Shown: positions 8,070-16,195, counted from the stretch's first letter. The stretch: 64,000 nt of DNA from Streptomyces sp. CNQ-509 (GCF_001011035.1 NZ_CP011492.1:4039501-4103500); one strand, 5' to 3'. Notes: generated from the letters alone by a model not told the origin. Numbers and translations are program-made.

Positions 8070-8084
8070 TTCTGAATTCAGGAA
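8070..8084 (-). promoter_or_regulatory. Candidate CmtR-like operator
   Basis: A perfect CTGAATTCAG palindrome (8072-8081), flanked by TT and GAA that extend the symmetry, lies 23 bases upstream of the sensor ATG at 8049. This position suits ArsR-type autorepression. Assignment is by position and symmetry only. Confidence 0.55.
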
Positions 8085-8103
8085 AGAATGAATCGACCGG
8101 GAG

Positions 8104-9015
8104 TCAGACCACCAGCGACCCCGCCACGAAGGCCGCGAGGACTCCCAGGGGGTGGAACGACGCGCGGTTGAAGACCGTGAGGGCCGTGGGGGGTTCGGGG
8201 TGGCGGAGGAGGCGGGCGGCGGGGAGGACGAGGGTGGGGATCGCCGTGAGGGCCGTGACCGCGATCCCCGCAGCGCCGTAGAACGGCCAGGCCGTTACCG
8301 CCAGGGTGCAGGCCGTGGCCGCCGTGAGCAGGAGCAGGGCCGCCGAGAGACGGGCGGCGGCGCGGGGGCCGTAGACGATCGGGACCGTCTTGATGCCGAG
8401 CGGGGTGTCCTCGGCCACGTCGGCGAGGTCGTTGGGGATGTTCCGGCCGCCGATCTCCCACGCCGCCATCCACAGCGCCAGCAGCCCGAGGCGCAGCGGG
8501 TCGACGGTGGCGGAGAAGGCGAACCAGCCCGCGCAGGCGCCGATCGCCACCATCGCGCCGCTGAGCAGGAACTTGTACGCCGTGACCGTGGCCAGCTTGC
8601 AGTACGCCGCTTCCAGCAGCGCCGCGCCGACGAACAGCACCGCGCACACCCAGCTCAGCGCGACCGCCACCGCCAGCGCGATCCCGCCCAGCAGCAGCAC
8701 CCACGCGAGCCCCGCCGCGAACCGCAGCCTGCCCTGCGCCAGCGGGTGCCGGCCGCCCGTGCTGTCGATGTCCGGCGCCGCGCGGGTGCGGGCCATCGCC
8801 GCGCTGCGCCGGTCGAGGCGGGCGTCGAAGAGGTCGTTCGCCGCGAAGACCGCGAAGAACGCCGCGGCGGTGGCGAAGACGGCGGCGGCCAGGCGGCCCG
8901 GCGCGGGGTGGTCGGTGGCCAGCAGCGCGCCGACCAGGGGCTGGGCGATGCTCAGCAGCGCCTGGTTGCCGCGCGAGAAGCCGTACAACGCCCGCGCCTG
9001 GACCGCAAGGCTCAT
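8104..9015 (-). CDS. UbiA-family aromatic prenyltransferase
   Basis: A 303-residue protein with about eight membrane helices. The first Asp-rich motif is ANDLFDARLDR (N-D-x-x-D-x-x-x-D, near residue 60) followed by HPLAQGRL; the second is NIPNDLADVAED (near 197). These bind the Mg-diphosphate of a polyprenyl donor in UbiA/MenA enzymes, which attach it to an aromatic acid or quinone precursor. It is the last gene of a five-gene run and its ATG overlaps the stop of the hydroxylase gene (ATGA). With chorismate lyase upstream, (di)hydroxybenzoate is the likely acceptor. Streptomyces makes menaquinone and not ubiquinone, so this is inferred to be secondary metabolism. Confidence 0.88.
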   Translation of the reverse strand: MSLAVQARALYGFSRGNQALLSIAQPLVGALLATDHPAPGRLAAAVFATAAAFFAVFAANDLFDARLDRRSAAMARTRAAPDIDSTGGRHPLAQGRLRFAAGLAWVLLLGGIALAVAVALSWVCAVLFVGAALLEAAYCKLATVTAYKFLLSGAMVAIGACAGWFAFSATVDPLRLGLLALWMAAWEIGGRNIPNDLADVAEDTPLGIKTVPIVYGPRAAARLSAALLLLTAATACTLAVTAWPFYGAAGIAVTALTAIPTLVLPAARLLRHPEPPTALTVFNRASFHPLGVLAAFVAGSLVV

Positions 9016-10289
9016 GGAGTGGACTCCCTGGGTTCTCTCGACTGCATCGTGTGGGGGGTGCTGTGCGGGACGGGGAGGCCGGGTCCCGCGCCGACGTACC
9101 AGTGCGCGAACGCCGCGCCCGCGGGGCCCGGTTCGGCCAGCTCCCGCAGCCGCTCCAGCCGCCGCGCCAGCTCCCCCCTGCGGTCCGCGGGGTGCTCCCC
9201 CTGCGGGTGCAGCAGGTCCAGGAACCCGGCCGCGAGGTCGCGGGTCCGCAGCACCTCGGGGAGCCTGCGGGCCGTATAGCCGGCCAGGTGCGTCTCGTCG
9301 CCGTCCCGGTAGCGGCGGATCAGCGCGTCGGCCAGGTCGGCGGCGTCGGCGACGGCGAGGTTCATGCCCTTCGCCCCCGAGGGCGTCAGCACGTGCGCGG
9401 CGTCCCCCGCGAGGAAGAGCCGCCCGTGCTGGAACCGCTGCCGCACGCTGCTGCGCATCCGCAGCACCCCGGTCTCCACGATGCGCCCCAGCCGCGGCAC
9501 CGCCGCGCCCGCGCCCACCAGCCGGGTGCGCAGCCGCTCGTGCACGCGGGCGGCGGTCCAGCGCGCGGTGGCGTCCCCGGCGGGGATCTCCAGGTAGAGC
9601 CGGGCGATACGGGACGTGCGCGGCATGACGCCCGCGAAGCCGTCCTCGTGCACGGCGTACACCACGCCCGGCACGCCGCGGTCGACCTCCGCGAGGAGCG
9701 TGAGCCAGTCGTACGGGTAGCGCTCGTCCAGCTCGGCGCGCGGCGCGGTGTCCGGGGGCAGCGCCTGCGGGGTGATGCCGTGCGGGCCGTCGCAGCCGAC
9801 GACGTAGTCGCACTCGATGTCCAGCCCGGGGCACTCCACCCGCGCGGGACCGGCGCCGTCGACGTGCACGCGGGTCGCCGGCAGGCCGAACTCCGGGGTG
9901 TGGCCCGCCGTGCCGAGGTCGGCGATGAGGTCCCGTACCAGGAGCTGCTGCGGGTACACCCAGTGCCGGATGCCCCCGGACTGGGCGCCGTAGTCGAAGC
10001 GCAGCAGCCGGCCCGCGCACAGGAAGTCGCACCAGCCGTGCCGGGTGCCCTCGGCGAGCAGCCGGCCGGCGAGGCCGTGCGCGCGCAGGTACTCGACGAC
10101 CCGGTGCTCCACCAGGCCCGCCCGCGCGCGCCGTTCGACCTCGGCGCGGGAGCGGCGCTCCACGACGGCGACGCCGACCCCGGCCCGTAAGAGGACGTTC
10201 GCCAGGACCAGTCCCGCCGGTCCCGCGCCCACGACGGCGACCTGCGTACGCAACCGTCGCGGCCCCGCCGTCGTGCTCGTGCCGCTCAT
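9012..10289 (-). CDS. FAD-dependent aromatic hydroxylase, 4-hydroxybenzoate 3-monooxygenase-like
   Basis: A 425-residue class A flavoprotein monooxygenase. The Rossmann fingerprint VAVVGAGPAGLVLANVL is near residue 17, ERRSR at the end of strand 2, a central DG segment (VVGCDGPHGI), and the flavin-ribityl motif GRLFLAGDAAHVLTPSGAKGMNLAVADA near 295. The spacing, AKGMNLA, and PYDWLTLLAEV in the middle resemble PobA, which turns 4-hydroxybenzoate into 3,4-dihydroxybenzoate with NAD(P)H and O2. The gene overlaps chorismate lyase upstream and UbiA downstream by ATGA, so 4-hydroxybenzoate or its prenylated form is the obvious substrate; which comes first cannot be told. Confidence 0.87.
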   Translation of the reverse strand: MSGTSTTAGPRRLRTQVAVVGAGPAGLVLANVLLRAGVGVAVVERRSRAEVERRARAGLVEHRVVEYLRAHGLAGRLLAEGTRHGWCDFLCAGRLLRFDYGAQSGGIRHWVYPQQLLVRDLIADLGTAGHTPEFGLPATRVHVDGAGPARVECPGLDIECDYVVGCDGPHGITPQALPPDTAPRAELDERYPYDWLTLLAEVDRGVPGVVYAVHEDGFAGVMPRTSRIARLYLEIPAGDATARWTAARVHERLRTRLVGAGAAVPRLGRIVETGVLRMRSSVRQRFQHGRLFLAGDAAHVLTPSGAKGMNLAVADAADLADALIRRYRDGDETHLAGYTARRLPEVLRTRDLAAGFLDLLHPQGEHPADRRGELARRLERLRELAEPGPAGAAFAHWYVGAGPGLPVPHSTPHTMQSREPRESTP

Positions 10290-10897
10290 GCCGTCTCCTC
10301 CAGGTCCGCCGGCACGTGCGCGGGGTTGAACACCTCGTGCACGGCGGCCAGGACGTCGTCCCCGCGCCACAGCCGGTACGTCCGGAACGCCGCCGGCCGC
10401 GGCTCCTCCGCCCGCGGCTCCGGCGGCCACGGCGTGACCCCGGCCCGTACGACGGTGCGCTCCAGCCGCGCGCCCGCCGCCCGCAGCGCGGGGCCCAGCG
10501 GCACCGCGGCGTCGGTCAGGCAGCGCCGCAGCGCCGGGTCGCCGCCGGGGCCGGCCACGACCCGGTTCCACGACCACCTCCGGCCCCCGGCGTCGGTGAG
10601 CGTCGAGTGCCGTACGAGCACCTCGCCCTCGGTCCCGAGCAGCGCGACGACGCCGCGCGGGGCCAGCTCGGGGCGGACGACCCGCAGCGCCACGTCGCCG
10701 ACCCGCATCGGCGTACCCGCCCACGACTCCAGGAGCGTCGTCGTCAGACCGTCGCTGCCGAGCAGCATCCGCGTCATCGGGCTGCGGAACCGGGCGATGG
10801 CTGAGCGGGCGGTGTCGGTGCCGAAGGTGTCGAAGTCGTCGTCGTTGTGGGCTGCGGGCAGGAACTCGGTCCTCGTGGGCATACCGTTGCGGCTCAC
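10286..10897 (-). CDS. Chorismate pyruvate-lyase family protein
   Basis: A 203-residue protein of the UbiC-like/DUF98 group: FRSPMTRMLLGSDGLTTTLLESWAGTPMRV near the N-terminus, then RVVRPELAPRGVVALLGTEGEVLVRHSTL. The Ser/Asp/Thr patch, the Arg before the PEL segment and the RHSTL strand are the parts that surround the product in known chorismate lyases. The reaction is chorismate to 4-hydroxybenzoate plus pyruvate. I chose GTG 10897 because it forms a GTGA overlap with the methyltransferase stop, as at the other junctions in this operon; ATG 10882 is the alternative. It would feed the hydroxylase and prenyltransferase directly downstream. Confidence 0.82.
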   Translation of the reverse strand: MSRNGMPTRTEFLPAAHNDDDFDTFGTDTARSAIARFRSPMTRMLLGSDGLTTTLLESWAGTPMRVGDVALRVVRPELAPRGVVALLGTEGEVLVRHSTLTDAGGRRWSWNRVVAGPGGDPALRRCLTDAAVPLGPALRAAGARLERTVVRAGVTPWPPEPRAEEPRPAAFRTYRLWRGDDVLAAVHEVFNPAHVPADLEETA

Positions 10898-11652
10898 TTT
10901 CGGGTCCGGAGACGTGTCGGGACGGCAGGTGCCGGGGCGTACGACGACCGCGTGGCGGTGGCGACGAGATACCCCGGCAGTGCGAACCGAGTGTGCACCC
11001 GTAGTGGCGCTCCGCACATCCCCGCGAGTGCCCGGACGGCGGCGGCCCCGTAGACCTTGCGGAGGCTGATCAGCCCGTCGTGCGCCTGGGCGGGGCCGCC
11101 GGTGAGGAACATCAGCGGCACCGAGACCAGGCACAGCGGGTGCCGCCACCCGTCCACGAGCAGCAGCGTCCGCGCCACCCGCGTGCCCTCCCGCAGCAGC
11201 GCCAGCACCCCGGCGGGCGGCAGGTGGTGCAGCGACATCGCCATCACCGCCACGTCGTACGCGCCCGCCGGGGCGTCGATCGCCGTCGCGTCGACCACCG
11301 CGCAGCGGGCGCGCGGATGCCGGCCGAGCGGCCCGGCGCGCAGCTCTTCGACGACGCGCGGGTTGACGTCGCTGGCGGTGACCCGGGCGGTGGGGTGGGC
11401 GCGGAGGATGCGGTACGCGAGCCGCCCGCAGCCGGCGCCGAGTTCGAGGACGCGGGGGTGCGGGGCGGGGCCGAACTCGGCGGCGGTGAGGCGGGCGCAG
11501 GTGCGGTAGCCGAGGGTGAGGCGCTGGAACCGGTCGAGCCCGCGGAGGACGCGGCGCGTGGTGGCGGGGTTGCCGGGGCGGTCGATGTACTCGGCCCTGC
11601 CGGTCTCGTAGAGCCGGTCCCAGCGGGCGGCGGCGGGCCCGCCGCGGGGCAT
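10894..11652 (-). CDS. Class I SAM-dependent methyltransferase
   Basis: The 252-residue product has motif I VLELGAGCGRLAYRIL near residue 65, an acidic SAM-ribose strand VTASDVNPRVV, a VVDAT strand, and YDVAVMAMSLHHLP as motif IV. It belongs to the broad methyltransferase_11/25 group. In this operon, between polyprenyl synthase and chorismate lyase, it probably O- or C-methylates the aromatic ring of the prenylated hydroxybenzoate, as UbiG does in ubiquinone synthesis, but substrate and position are inference. The C-terminal 80 residues are a lid-like region with two hydrophobic helices that could contact a lipid substrate. Confidence 0.82.
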   Translation of the reverse strand: MPRGGPAAARWDRLYETGRAEYIDRPGNPATTRRVLRGLDRFQRLTLGYRTCARLTAAEFGPAPHPRVLELGAGCGRLAYRILRAHPTARVTASDVNPRVVEELRAGPLGRHPRARCAVVDATAIDAPAGAYDVAVMAMSLHHLPPAGVLALLREGTRVARTLLLVDGWRHPLCLVSVPLMFLTGGPAQAHDGLISLRKVYGAAAVRALAGMCGAPLRVHTRFALPGYLVATATRSSYAPAPAVPTRLRTRK

Positions 11653-11687
11653 GGCGAAGGGGGCGGCAGGGTCCGGGGGCGGGGCTT

Positions 11688-12872
11688 TCAGGGCCGGTCA
11701 CCGCCGGGGTGGTGGCCGTAGGCCGTGTCCGCCGCCTCATGGCCGTACGCCGTGCCCGCCGCGTCGTGCTCGTACGCCGTGCCTGCCACTTCGTCGGCCA
11801 GCCACGCCAGCCGGTCGCGGTCCGCCCCCGCGGGCACCGGCGCGAGCGCCTCCCGGCAGCGGTCGACGTACGCGCGGGCCATCATCTGCGCCGCGTCCAG
11901 CGCGCCGGTGTCGCGGGCGAGCCGGGAGAGCTGCCGCTGGCGGGCGAGTTCGTCGGTCGTGCCGTCGACCAGTGCGACGAGGGCGGCCCGTTCGGCGCGG
12001 CCGCCGAGGCGGTGGGCGAGGAGTACGGGCAGCGCGGGGCGGCGGTTGCGGAGGTCGCTGCAGACGGGCTTCCCGGCGCGCAGCGCGCGGCCCCCGTCGC
12101 CGTCCTCACCGTCCTCACCGTCCCCGTCGTCGCCGGCATCGCCGTCGGGCACGTACGGCAGCAGGTCGTCGCGGATCTGGAACGCGATGCCCATCGCCTC
12201 CCCGTACGCCGCGAGCGCCCGCGTCTCCTCCGGGCTGCCGCCGCCGAGCAGCGCCCCCACGTGGCACGCCGAGTAGAACAGCGACGCGCTCTTCAGCCGC
12301 GCCATCTCCACGTACGCGGCGATGCCCCCGTCCGCCGCCGCGGTCACCTCGCGCAGGCTGCCGCTGAGCGCGACCTCCTGCGCGACGCCGCGCGCGGTCT
12401 GCTGCCCGACGGCGCCCAGGACCTCGACGGCGTCGAGCACGCGGCCCGCGGGCACCCCGGTCCGCCGGCAGGCGCCGAGCTGCTCGAAGAGGGCGAAGAA
12501 GAGCGAGTCGGCGGCCAGCACCCCGTGCGCCAGCCCGAACTCGCGGTGCGCCGCCGCCTTGCCGCGGCGCAGCCCGTCGCCGTCGATGATGTCGTCGTGG
12601 ACGAGGGTCGCGACGTGGGCGAGTTCGAGGCCCACGGCCGCGGGCAGCACCGCGTCGTACGAGCCGCCGACCGCACCGGCGGCGGCGAGGAGGGTGATCG
12701 GCCGCAGCAGCTTCCCGGGCGGGCAGAGCGCCCAGCGCTGCGCCGTGGCCAGGTAGTCGGAGCCGTCGGCGCCGGCACCGGCGCGGTCCAGCCAGGCGGC
12801 GATGCCGCCGCCGACGGCGTGACGCAACTCGGCGAGCGGAAAGCACGCCGGGCCGGCGTCGGTGCGCTGCAT
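11688..12872 (-). CDS. Polyprenyl diphosphate synthase (trans-isoprenyl type)
   Basis: A 394-residue all-helical synthase that condenses isopentenyl diphosphate with an allylic diphosphate. GKLLRP near residue 52, the first Asp-rich motif VHDDIIDGD near 90, GVLAADSLF, and QIRDDLL near 225 are in order. No bulky aromatic residue sits just before the first Asp-rich motif, which fits a product of C20 or longer. The second motif is unusual: DDLL is followed by P and then a strongly acidic Gly/Asp/Glu insert. The tail has three imperfect (G/D)TAY-x-H repeats. The ATG follows a GTCCTC context with no strong ribosome site. First gene of the operon, supplying the UbiA enzyme. Confidence 0.85.
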   Translation of the reverse strand: MQRTDAGPACFPLAELRHAVGGGIAAWLDRAGAGADGSDYLATAQRWALCPPGKLLRPITLLAAAGAVGGSYDAVLPAAVGLELAHVATLVHDDIIDGDGLRRGKAAAHREFGLAHGVLAADSLFFALFEQLGACRRTGVPAGRVLDAVEVLGAVGQQTARGVAQEVALSGSLREVTAAADGGIAAYVEMARLKSASLFYSACHVGALLGGGSPEETRALAAYGEAMGIAFQIRDDLLPYVPDGDAGDDGDGEDGEDGDGGRALRAGKPVCSDLRNRRPALPVLLAHRLGGRAERAALVALVDGTTDELARQRQLSRLARDTGALDAAQMMARAYVDRCREALAPVPAGADRDRLAWLADEVAGTAYEHDAAGTAYGHEAADTAYGHHPGGDRP

Positions 12873-13221
12873 GAGGACTAGCCGCCTTCCCGGGGGCAGG
12901 GTGCGTAGGCGCCCGTTTGGCTGGTAACGACGGCGCGAAAGCCCAGGGCACTGCGGATCACCCCTCTGGGGGCACCCTCCTCGCCACGCGGCGCACGACC
13001 GGTGGGTATGCGGGCCGCGAGGCCCCGGCGGTCCGGCGTGGAGGACGCGCTCCGGAGCGGTACCCGGGGGCTGTTGACCCGCCGGTAACAAACGTGGCGC
13101 AATAGCGATGCCCATGACAAAAATGTCGGGTCGCCGCTCTTGCCCTCGCCACGAGGAGCTGCCTCAATGCCTACGTATCCGGGGTGATCCACCCCGACCC
13201 CCCACCAGGAAGAGGCACTCC
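12873..13221. promoter_or_regulatory. Divergent control region with leader hairpin
   Basis: About 350 bases separate the minus-strand prenyl operon from the plus-strand secreted-protein gene, so both promoters must lie here. TTGACC at 13074-13079 is a plausible plus-strand -35. CGGGGTG-ATC-CACCCCG (13180-13196) is a perfect 7-base-pair hairpin in the leader, 25 bases before the ATG at 13222. I see no operator I can name for the prenyl operon. Confidence 0.45.
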
Positions 13222-13683
13222 ATGAAGAACGCACGCACCGCCCTGGGCGTCGGTGCCGCGGTCGCCGGCGCGCTGTTACTCGCGGCGCCGAGCGCGCTGG
13301 CGGTGGAGCCGCAGACCGCCACCATCGGGTTCGACTGCGGGAGTTGGGGCGCCGGCGAGGCGACGCTCGAAGCCACGCAGGACGGCACCGCCGCGACCAT
13401 CACCATCACCACCGACGCCATCACCGCCCCGATCCCGATCGGCGCCGGCTCCGCGTCCTCGACGCTCACCCTCACCCGGAACGGCACCGACACGGTCGAG
13501 TTCTCCGGCAGCTCCAACCCGGCCATCCCGGCCGGCGCCCCGGCCGACACCGGCCCCCTCGACGGCACGGTCGCCTCCGGCGACTCGCTGGAGGCCACGT
13601 CCCTGACGGTCTCGGTCCTCGGCATCACGGCCACCTGCGACGCCACGACCCCGCAGAACCCGGGCCCGTTCGTCTTCGAGTGA
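13222..13683 (+). CDS. Small secreted protein of unknown function, contains a TTA codon
   Basis: The 153-residue product has a clear signal peptide: MKNARTALG, a hydrophobic core, and an AP-SALA cleavage site at about residue 27. The mature part is Thr/Ser/Ala/Gly rich with alternating strand-like TITITTDAI and TLTLTRNG segments and two cysteines (FDCGSW and ITATCDA), so a small disulfide-closed beta sandwich is likely. I do not recognise the family. Codon 19 is TTA (13276-13278), the bldA-dependent leucine codon, which suggests expression late in growth or during differentiation. A GGAAGAGG ribosome site precedes the ATG. Confidence 0.85.
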   Translation: MKNARTALGVGAAVAGALLLAAPSALAVEPQTATIGFDCGSWGAGEATLEATQDGTAATITITTDAITAPIPIGAGSASSTLTLTRNGTDTVEFSGSSNPAIPAGAPADTGPLDGTVASGDSLEATSLTVSVLGITATCDATTPQNPGPFVFE

Positions 13684-13702
13684 CAGACCCGCGGTCACGC
13701 AC

Positions 13703-13737
13703 GGCCGGTGGCCGGGCGATCCGCCCGGCCGCCGGCC
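13703..13737 (+). terminator. Strong GC hairpin after the secreted-protein gene
   Basis: Two 15-base arms, GGCCGGTGGCCGGGC and GCCCGGCCGCCGGCC, with one mismatch and a 5-base loop, start 20 bases after the stop at 13683. No T-run follows, as is common for Streptomyces terminators. Confidence 0.7.
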
Positions 13738-13762
13738 GGCAAGGGGTGGCAGAATCGGCCGT

Positions 13763-14422
13763 ATGGCTGACCTGATCATCGCCGCATGCGACGGCGCCGC
13801 GAGTCCGAACCCGGGGCCGGCCGCGTGGGCGTGGGTGGTGGCGGGCCCGGACGGCGCGGTCGCGCGCTGGGAGTCGGGCCCGCTGGGCACGGCGACCAAC
13901 AACATCGCCGAACTCACCGCCCTGCTGCGGCTCCTGGAGTCCACGGACCCGGCCGTCCCGCTGGAAGTCCGCATGGACTCCACGTACGCGATGCAGGCCG
14001 TGACCGACTGGCTGCCGGGCTGGCGGAAGCGCGGCTGGAAGACCGCGGCGGGCAAGCCGGTCGCCAACCAGGAGCTGGTACGCAGTATCGACGACCGCCT
14101 CACGGGCCGTGACGTCCGCCTCGTCCACGTCCGCGCGCACCAGGTCGGCGGTGACCCGTACAACGCCGCCGCGGACGCGGCCGCCGCGGAGTCCGCCCGC
14201 ACCCAGAACCCGGCGGGCACGGCCCACGGCTCCCCGCTGCCGACGGTGGAGGACGCCCCGGCGCGCGTCCCGTCCGCCGCCCCGAAGCGCCGTTCCGGCA
14301 GGACCGGAACCCTGAAGGCCAAGTACCCGGGCCGCTGCCGCTGCGGCCGGCCGTACGAGGCGGGCACGACGATCGCGAAGAACGGCACGGGCTGGGGCCA
14401 CATGGAGTGCGCCAAGGCGTGA
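13763..14422 (+). CDS. Ribonuclease HI-like protein with C-terminal Cys/His domain
   Basis: The 219-residue product has an RNase H fold in residues 1-145: the first catalytic Asp in ACDGAASPNPGPAAWAWVV, the Glu in NNIAELTALL, the third acid in MDSTYAMQAV, and VRAHQVGGDPYNAAADAAA supplying the last acid. It would cut RNA in RNA-DNA hybrids. A flexible segment of about 35 residues leads to a 40-residue tail with GRCRCG, then GWGHMEC, which looks like a small zinc-binding or nucleic-acid-contact domain. The start at ATG 13763 immediately gives the first strand. Confidence 0.88.
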   Translation: MADLIIAACDGAASPNPGPAAWAWVVAGPDGAVARWESGPLGTATNNIAELTALLRLLESTDPAVPLEVRMDSTYAMQAVTDWLPGWRKRGWKTAAGKPVANQELVRSIDDRLTGRDVRLVHVRAHQVGGDPYNAAADAAAAESARTQNPAGTAHGSPLPTVEDAPARVPSAAPKRRSGRTGTLKAKYPGRCRCGRPYEAGTTIAKNGTGWGHMECAKA

Positions 14423-14453
14423 CGACGGCCGCGGCCCGAGCTTCGGCGTGGGC

Positions 14454-15356
14454 TCAGCCTCTCCCGACGAGTTCGAGGATCCGCCGGGCGTGCTCCACCG
14501 AGCCCTCGACGGTGCCGATCTCGTACATCGAGTCGATCATGAAGTGGTCGATTCCGGTCCGCTCGTGGATGTCCTTGACGGTGTCGACGACCTTCGCCGT
14601 GCTCGTCCCCGCGTCGATGTTCACCCGCAGCACCGTGTCGATGGCCCGGGGGTCGCGGCCGTCCTGCCGGGCCAGCTCGTCCAGGAACGAACGCTGCGCG
14701 AGGAGCCCGTCCACGTCCACGTAGCTGGGCACGACCATCAACGGCAGCCAGCCGTCGCCGCGGCGGGCGACCCGGCGCAGGGCCCGCTCGGACAGCGCGC
14801 CGAGGTAGAAGGGCGGCCGGGGCTGTCGCGCCGGCTTCAGGGGCGAGTGGTGCTCCGGCACGGAGAGCTGGTCGCCCTCGTACCGCGCCGGGTCGGTGGT
14901 CCAGATGGCGTCGAGGACGTCGAGCAGTTCGTCCATGCGCGCGCCGCGGCGGGTGAAGTCCAGCCCGGCCGCCCGGTACTCCTCGGGAGACCAGCCGATC
15001 CCGAAGCCGGGGAGGAGCCGCCCGCCGCTGATCAGGTCGATCGTCGTCAGCGACCGGGCCAGTTGGACGGGCGGGTACAGCGGGGCGATCAGTACGTGGG
15101 AGCCCAGGAGCACCCGGCTGGTCGAGGCGGCCGCCACACCGAGCAGGACGAACGGGTCGGCGGCGGGGTTCAGTTCCTCCGGAATGGTGGTTCCCCGCCC
15201 GCCGTAGCCCACGACGGGCCGGACCGCGGCCAGATTGCGGTCGCCCACCCAGAGACTGGCTCCCCCGGCCTCCTCGATCGCGGAGGCGAACGTGGCGGTC
15301 CGAGCGATGTCGAAGGCCTGACGGTGGAACTGGGGGAGTGCGAAACCTATCTTCAT
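14454..15356 (-). CDS. LLM-class F420-dependent oxidoreductase
   Basis: A 300-residue luciferase-like TIM barrel: MKIGFALPQF at the start, SLWVGDRN, LLGSHVLIAPLYPPVQLARSLTTID, GRLLPGFGIGWSPEEYRAAG near residue 115, and RRGDGWLPLMV. The FGIGW and WSPEEY features are typical of actinobacterial F420-dependent members, which move hydride between F420 and varied substrates. The substrate cannot be inferred. ATG 15356 has AAGGG five bases upstream and is preferred to a GTG at 15368. It is convergent with the RNase H gene. Confidence 0.88.
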   Translation of the reverse strand: MKIGFALPQFHRQAFDIARTATFASAIEEAGGASLWVGDRNLAAVRPVVGYGGRGTTIPEELNPAADPFVLLGVAAASTSRVLLGSHVLIAPLYPPVQLARSLTTIDLISGGRLLPGFGIGWSPEEYRAAGLDFTRRGARMDELLDVLDAIWTTDPARYEGDQLSVPEHHSPLKPARQPRPPFYLGALSERALRRVARRGDGWLPLMVVPSYVDVDGLLAQRSFLDELARQDGRDPRAIDTVLRVNIDAGTSTAKVVDTVKDIHERTGIDHFMIDSMYEIGTVEGSVEHARRILELVGRG

Positions 15357-15475
15357 GGCGCCCTTCACCTGCGTCGCCGCCGGGCAGTGCGCATGCCGGC
15401 CCCGCCTCGACGTGGTCCTCTCCGAGCGACTCTCAGCCTAGGGGGCCGTGATCGCGCCCGACTCACGACGCCGGC

Positions 15476-16129
15476 TCACGGCCGGGTGTGTTGCTCGGCG
15501 GCGTCGAACGCGGGCGCGAGCGGGGCCAGTGCCGCGCGGAGTCGGTCGGGCAGGGAGCCGGAGGGTACGAGCAGTCCTCCGGCGCCGGAACTTCCGGCGA
15601 CCTCTGTGTTCCCGGCCGGCCGGAGCCAGCCTTCCAGCGCGATGCGAACCGCCGCGGTCACGCTTGCCGCGAGGACGCGGGCTGTGGGCGCTTCGGAGTC
15701 GCCCAGGCGTTCGGCGATCACCGCCGTGAGTGGGGGCTCGATGCCGGCGGTGGTATCGAGGAACGCGTCGCGCAGCGCGGTCTGGGTGGTGATCAGCAGC
15801 AGCGCCTTGTGCTCGCGCTCGCCGGTGTTCGTGTACTGCTGGACCACTGCTTCGGTGACGGCGTCAGCCAGGCGCATGTCTGCGGGCCGGGCCGCGACCG
15901 CCGCCGCGATCCGCGTTTCCCGGTCCGCGGTGACAGCGGAGGCGATCGCCTGCTCGCGGCTGGCGAAGTAGTTGTGGTAGGTGCGCGGCGAGACCCCGGC
16001 CGCTTCGGCGATGTCCTCGGCCCGCACCTGGTCGGGCCCGTGCTCCACGGCCAGGCGCAGGGCCGCCTCGCGTAGCGCCTCGCGCGTGGCCTGCTTCTTC
16101 CGCTCCCGCAGCCCTGGTGGTGTCGTCAC
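15476..16129 (-). CDS. TetR family transcriptional regulator
   Basis: A 217-residue protein with a TetR N-terminal HTH: RKKQATREALREAALRLAVEHG, then EDIAEAAGVSPRTYHNYFASREQAI. The C-terminal ligand domain is helical and unassigned; its last 30 residues are Gly/Ser/Ala rich. GTG 16129 is chosen, and an in-frame GTG at 16147 is possible. The gene is divergent from a TIM-barrel-like gene, and the roughly 115 bases between them hold two overlapping dyads. Confidence 0.88.
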   Translation of the reverse strand: MTTPPGLRERKKQATREALREAALRLAVEHGPDQVRAEDIAEAAGVSPRTYHNYFASREQAIASAVTADRETRIAAAVAARPADMRLADAVTEAVVQQYTNTGEREHKALLLITTQTALRDAFLDTTAGIEPPLTAVIAERLGDSEAPTARVLAASVTAAVRIALEGWLRPAGNTEVAGSSGAGGLLVPSGSLPDRLRAALAPLAPAFDAAEQHTRP

Positions 16130-16158
16130 GGTGTCAGCGTTCCACACAGGCTGCGTAT

Positions 16159-16195
16159 GCGCAAAATTGCTCGCACGTAAATTTGCGCGTGCGCA
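16159..16195. promoter_or_regulatory. Overlapping dyads between TetR gene and TIM-barrel gene
   Basis: GCGCAAAATT (16159-16168) and AAATTTGCGC (16179-16188) form an inverted repeat (8 of 10 matches) with a 10-base spacer. It overlaps the perfect palindrome TGCGCGTGCGCA (16184-16195). Both lie in the divergent gap, 30-66 bases from the TetR start, as expected for a TetR-family operator controlling both genes. This tract is also AT-rich compared with its surroundings, consistent with promoter DNA. Confidence 0.6.
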
